64,000 nt of DNA, from the NCBI RefSeq assembly GCF_964204645.1, contig NC_134027.1:3770485-3834484 (forward strand), given 5' to 3'. The position numbers were made by a program, and so were the translations under genes. Origin of the DNA: Tubulanus polymorphus. Taxonomy: Eukaryota; Nemertea; Palaeonemertea; Tubulaniformes; Tubulanidae. The notes beneath the pieces are model-generated. The model was not told the DNA's origin. It did no database searches and was given only the letters and a program-made list of their open reading frames with translations. Below, in pieces: positions 58,960-64,000 of the stretch. How positions within the stretch are numbered: position 1 is the first letter of the stretch; every line of letters begins with the position of its first letter.

Positions 58960-61328
58960 CTAAATGATAATACATGTAATACATCCACGGCAGCACTTTT
59001 GCGGATAGTCTGGACAATGAACTTTCTGTTCTGAACCGTAAACCCAGTATCTCATATGTTTCTCCTTCAATCTGTATGCACATTCAGTCACCGGAACGCC
59101 ACATAAACGTTGACGCTGAAAATAAATAAACCTCATAACCTAACCGTATTTCAGTGAGTCATACGATTTTCTTATGTCATATATACCTGTCTTAATATCC
59201 TCTCATTTGGAAATGCAACGCGATGCGATTCGACCAGTCGCGTAGAATTATTATTTATACTGTCAACGGGATACGTTACTATCGGCCATACCTACATATT
59301 GAAATGCACGAACATTTTTAAAAATCATGCTTAACACAATATAGTAAATGGTTTCGTTCTACAAATACTTATATGAAATTGTTTGCATGGATGTTAGCTT
59401 TGGATGATGAAAATCTTAAAATTCAGATTTCTTCCAGAGCACCTGTGGGAGATCCTGTTCGTATATTGTAGCACTGGAGACGCTCTTGACGAGATTTTCG
59501 GGAATGCCGGCATGATACGTCTTAGGAATAAAATCGCTGACGTGATTGGTACTAAAATGTGAAACGTATAAAAAAATGAATCAAATCAATTACTACAGAA
59601 GCATAGAATTTAGTGATGTATATCATAACATCGTCTTTCAAAGTCATTTCGTTACTCACAACGTGACAACTATTTGAACATATATCTTCAAATGACGATA
59701 CCCCTGACAGGAGGCACATTGAGAGCGACCATCTCCATGACATGGTTTACATCTGCAACACGAAAAATGACTCTGGCCTGGGTTTGAATTTAAACTCAGC
59801 TTCTAGTATCAAAAAATGAATATTTAAACCTTTACCGCTCTGCACTAGTGCCTGCGCAATGATCACATTGTTTAAATTCACCCTGAGTTGAAATGAATGG
59901 CACTCTGCCATGACATTTTGAACAGTTCACGTGGCCCTTTCCAAAACAAGTCCTACAGCGCAAAAATCCGCATCCCTGGCAGCGATGACAGAGCTATGAA
60001 TGTGGATGATACGAACATAAAATCACAATCGTTACATGAGATTATTTCCGTTTCGACCTTTAGTAATATGGAACTATACGTAGACTTTTTCAAACTTACC
60101 ACCGACCTTTCGGTATGGGGCACGCGAATTTCCTTTGTGTGATCTTTGTAAAATGAATCGGGGTTGATAACTATTTCCCAAGGGCCTGGGGCAGGTCCGT
60201 TATCAGGTCCGTCAATAGCACCGCCAGTATACGCTTCAAACTTGTAGGTCGCCTTTCGGCATTCAGCAAATGTCTCTAAACTGAGCTACGAAATGAGATT
60301 CATGCATATTGTAAATAAACATATAATTCATAAGCACCGATCTATTCATCATCAAAACAGATTCTCGATCTCTAGAAAACGTGGAAAATCTTACATGCAG
60401 GAGTGCAGTTGATGGCCGAATATCCTCTATTACCATGTCTTTGGCGGCTCTTCCAAAGCAGACGTTCTCTGCTACGAACTGCTCCATTGCTTTTTTGCAC
60501 TCATCAGAAGACAAGGCACGTCTAAAATATTTTAAAACATAAAAATAAAAATTTTAAAACATGAAAGGGGGTATTGGCCGAACACATTGCATAAGCATCA
60601 CTAGATCCTGCAAATATTTTGAGGCTTACCCAGAAAAATGCACATCAGCTGGCTGTGGACCCAACGGTGCTGACATGGCATCAGGAGGTGCCGTAAATTT
60701 TACTGAAAATATATCCTTTAATAGATATACGTGTAAAATTTGAAGTTGTAACATGTTATGAAAAAAAAACTCACGTTGGTCGAATCCTGCTAATTGGTAT
60801 CCATCAAACTGTGGTAACCTTGGAGGAGGTCCTTCGATGTCTTTATCTGGCAGTTTTCCACCCATATTTGGTTGCCATGCTATGCAATTATCTAAAAGAT
60901 ACTGACATACATTACATAGTAGATTGAGGGTTAATAAGATGTGATGTATATAATTGTTCCTTGTATGATCAACAATACGACCTACCTCCCGGTCTCTCGG
61001 AAAAACATTTCTTTCTTTGACTTCTTCCAATAGCTAAGCCGTTCTCAAATTTCTTATTTTCGTTGCTGGGTGAATATGCGGATCCGCTTGTGGGAGGACC
61101 ACCAATTTCGGGAGGCCCTCCATAGCCCCCAACCGCCGGTACGGGTTGACCTGTAAGATTTTATTTCTGGAATTTGACCACACGAATTCTGGTGTTAAAC
61201 GTGAAGTTTTTTACAGTAACCACCCTACCTTCAAGTGTAACGAATACGTCGATATCAGACTGGAATGAATCTTGGTGAAAAAGGCTGCGGTGTCGCCATG
61301 AAGTTGATTGCGCCCTTAAAACGGCCAT
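58960..61328 (-). CDS. SSUH2: SSUH2-like protein with DnaJ-type Cys repeats, copy 2 (11 exons)
   Basis: Exons, 5' to 3': 61229-61328, 60986-61150, 60775-60879, 60630-60702, 60395-60521, 60100-60285, 59836-59993, 59660-59752, 59443-59551, 59187-59291, 58960-59115. They give 458 residues with intron phases matching copy 1. The start is the least certain part: Met at 61328 begins MAVLRAQSTSWRHR and exon 1 ends in phase 1 as in copy 1. The N-terminus has a Gly/Pro-rich segment (GGYGGPPEIGGPP) in place of the GYPPAQQ repeats. The Cys-rich core (about 253-315) has CHRCQGCG, CRTCFGKG, CSKCHG, CDHCAG, CKPCHGDG and CASCQG. The C-terminus CCRGCITCIII ends in the CaaX-like CIII. The function is unknown beyond family membership. 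Confidence 0.85.
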
Positions 61329-63479
61329 TGTCTACCTGGCTTTATTCGGTTGCTGTTCATCCTAGATCCGGTGCCGGGCTGATATGTCTCGATCCTTTAC
61401 TGCTCTTTAGTCTATCTCACTCTAAAAATAATGACACGATTGAAAAATTGTTTGATTGGGTGTGCCCTAGTATTAAGTACCACAAGATTTTGGGCTAATC
61501 GGTTCATCAATCGTTGGACATATTTTGACCCCATAAAGGGAACAAACCATATGGAATATAGATCAACCATCTATTTCTTTGTACGAATTGATTCCTTACA
61601 TTGGTTCACCGAAAAGCTAATAGTTTCTTGAATAAATTGCTAGTTGCTTTAAATCAATACCGGAACTTGATCGAAGATTGCTCCATAATTAGACAAGATA
61701 AATGCACGTGTATTTTCTGTCTTTATTGTTCGCATTGTATATCGGTGAATTTCATCATCCGAAGATCAATAGAATTTACCTATCTCGGAGCAATGATTAC
61801 GTGAAAACATCGATAATATTTTTCTCTTAATGTTATCCGTTTATTCGACGTAAATTTATGTATATTGTAGGTAGATGTTTGTTTCGTTGTGAAAAGCACA
61901 ACCTTATGTTAGCGGTTTTCGATATTTTTGAAAGCAAATAAACATACCAGATTGTGCTCTTCGGCGATTACATATCATGTATTGTACATACGTATGTTTT
62001 CGCCACACCGCGAAATCCCAATTATTTTCAGGTTGAAATTGATCAGTACTAAATCGATGCGTCTATAAATATCTGATAGCATGATTTATTCAAAATCAGG
62101 GGTAAGAGTATTTCTGTATTCCATTCATTTTAGCATTTATTCAAATACACGAATAGGTGTATATCTAAATGTCCATGTTGTTTCGTGTTTTGAAAAGTTA
62201 TTTTGTAATCGCTAAAGAATTTCGTTCAATATCGTTAAAACCAAGTTTACGAAAAGCTATTCATGCTCACCTTACAAATCTCCAGAAAAACGAAAAACCG
62301 TTGTATATATCCATATGTACCGCATTCGAGCTGTCACAGATTATGCATTTGCCAGTAGTACAATCTACCGCTGCATTTTAATATCAGATAGACATCTAAT
62401 GAATACACGCGCTCTGTAATTGTGAAATTGTATCTCTCTTGCAGGGCGGTGCAGCAAATACTTATATGACGTCCAGAAACCCAACAATTATAGAATTTAA
62501 CCCGAAAATAGCTTTTATACTTCCGAATGCCCTAAGATTGATAACACTAGATGGTAAATAACGCAAAATATTATGTTCGTGATGTTTGATGGAAAATCGA
62601 TGTTGTTCGTTTTAACCACACCTATCGGTTCCAAACTAGATACGTATGAAACATCACAGTATATTGTATTCTTGTTGCCGCCATTAGGTAAACTGATAAT
62701 ATCTCAAATCGTTCGTCGGCGTCGCTATCCTGCTGATTGTGCGTAATCGAGCCAGTCTTTCTCTCAAAATGTCGGATAGCAATTTTGCACCGAACAAAAA
62801 GAAAATAGTCCGCCTAATGATGGTGATGATATTTACCCTTTCATGAGTAGCTTCATCTGTAAACAGATAGAATCTCTGCACCATTTTGATACATGTTGTC
62901 TCTGCTTGAGGCTTGCTTACATTTTTGTTCGATCGTTTCCAGAAATAAAAGAACACTACTATACACTTGTTTGAATAAATACGTATTTTATTCGATACAT
63001 TTATACATGGTAAATGGTGGTTTACAAGAATAATGACATTTGAAACATACTTAGAAAAACATTTATAACATAGAAATCCCTGTTTCTAAAGTTTCCTTGA
63101 TCAAACGTTTTATTCGACGTTTCATGACGAAACGTCGAATAAGATATTAGCTCAAGGAAATTTTTTGGACTCATCTTTCTTAAGTATTATGGGATTTTAT
63201 CTTAAATTGTCGTGACAACACGGATAGAGCGTTTCATCAGGCTTATTAGAAAAGAACCATTTATTTAAATTTTACGAACAATTCCTTCGGGAACAGTAAT
63301 CTAATCATGCTTATAGGCGAAAAGTCTCTAGGTCATTATTACAACAGTCCGGTCGGAAAGTAACAGATGGCTAGAACTCCATATATTATTTAATTTGGAA
63401 CAAAAATAGATGGATTATCAAGTATGGAGTCTTATAAACGACAACCAAATCATCTTTTTCTGGAGGCTTAACAGATTCT
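61329..63479. other. spacer between SSUH2-like copies 2 and 3
   Basis: About 2.1 kb without a supported exon. A palindrome lies at 63090-63161. The minus-strand frame at 62684-62956 (90 codons) has no recognisable domain and is not called. Confidence 0.5.
63090..63161. repeat. palindromic hairpin sharing a core with the ACSF2 intron-15 hairpin
   Basis: TTATTCGACGTTTC and GAAACGTCGAATAA are reverse complements around a 5-nt loop, with outer arms TTTCCTTGA / TCAAGGAAA. The word CGAAACGTCGAATAA closely matches CGAAACGTTGAAATAA in the hairpin at 16783-17054. Confidence 0.65.
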
Positions 63480-63629
63480 TCAAATGATTTGACAGACATG
63501 TTGACAACAACGATGCGGGGGGTCAGGTGCGTAGATCTTATCATCGAGACCGTAGACCCAAAAACAGCGCTCACTATCCTTCCATGTGTACCAGCACTGT
63601 GTTACTGGCACTCCACGCAAAACGTGACG
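63480..63629 (-). CDS. SSUH2: last exon of a third SSUH2-like gene (partial)
   Basis: Acceptor TTTTCAG opens a phase-0 exon of 49 codons plus TGA: RHVLRGVPVTQCWYTW..., then FWVYGLDDKIYAPDPP, ending CCQHVCQII. It aligns directly with the last exons of copies 1 (RHRLRGVPVTECAY) and 2 (RQRLCGVPVTECAY), and again ends with a CaaX-like tail (CQII). No copy of the preceding exon (VWPI...NERILRQ) was found between 63630 and 64000, so the rest of the gene lies beyond the window. Same strand and order as copies 1 and 2. Confidence 0.85.
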   Translation of the reverse strand, partial: RHVLRGVPVTQCWYTWKDSERCFWVYGLDDKIYAPDPPHRCCQHVCQII

Positions 63630-64000
63630 CTGAAAAGACGTAGATGATAATTTCTTAATTGAATGGAAATGATTATTTCATTATCAAAAATCACTGTGTT
63701 AAATTTAGGATCGTTTATCTCGCAAATATGCACGGAGAACAGTTATACTTCGCTATTATCGTGATATTTATTTATGGCATCAGCGGGATAAAAACAAATC
63801 AAACAGAAAACTCATTATCCGATAGGCGAGTGAGAATATGAATAAAGCGCATGTCTATATGCAGTAGAAGATTACATCGTTGTATCAGAAATATCCAATT
63901 ATGCGGCTAAATATATAACAAACGATCGATGATGTGTAGAAAATGGTTTTCAAGTTTCCAAGTTGTAGTGCCGCAGAGAACAATATACGTATATTATATG
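63630..64000. other. intron of the third SSUH2-like gene
   Basis: No exon was found here. By position it should be the start of the last intron of the partial gene. Confidence 0.5.

Noticed and set aside
62684-62956. 90-codon minus-strand frame in the SSUH2 spacer
   Set aside because: No recognisable domain, no splice partners and no similarity to neighbouring genes.

Overview
This is a 64 kb piece of an animal nuclear genome, not a microbe. The genes have many short introns with GT..AG borders, plus AATAAA signals and metazoan-only protein families. An FMRFamide-receptor-like GPCR, several single-exon GPCRs and abundant short hairpin or MITE repeats suggest a marine invertebrate, probably a lophotrochozoan (mollusc, annelid, brachiopod or nemertean). 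The species cannot be named from the sequence alone.

Layout: (1) 1-3888 is mostly non-coding, with a 416-bp fold-back element at 2095-2510. (2) 3889-6039 (-) is a single-exon class A GPCR with a roughly 390-residue third intracellular loop. (3) 6040-14537 is non-coding and holds a tRNA-like hairpin near 13.7 kb. (4) 14538-15503 (+) is a short single-exon class A GPCR. (5) 16482-28594 (-) holds three head-to-tail, intact, 16-exon genes for mitochondrial acyl-CoA synthetase of the ACSF2 type. (6) 29725-33376 (-) is an 11-exon PARP3 gene. (7) 34773-36173 (-) and 51676-53103 (+) are two single-exon DOMON plus cytochrome b561 ferric-reductase-like paralogues. They flank about 12 kb of non-coding DNA with a perfect (AT)83 tract, followed by an FMRFamide-receptor-like GPCR at 48581-49744 (+). 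(8) 54149-61328 (-) holds two complete 11-exon SSUH2-like genes, and the last exon of a third lies at 63480-63629.

I rebuilt the exons of the five complete multi-exon genes by hand. Splice phases agree at every junction and each total is a multiple of three: ACSF2-like A/B/C = 610/607/607 aa, PARP3 = 532 aa, SSUH2-like 1/2 = 421/458 aa.

The genes do not form a pathway. The themes are local tandem duplication (ACSF2 x3, SSUH2 x3, ferric reductase x2), intronless receptors, and small non-autonomous repeats sitting in introns and spacers. The most useful leads are a predicted C-terminal CaaX prenylation box shared by all three SSUH2-like paralogues, the repeated DTVxFR motif in the long loop of the first GPCR, a long hairpin with a hammerhead-ribozyme-like core inside an ACSF2 intron, and a near-identical patch at synonymous sites between the two ferric-reductase paralogues.
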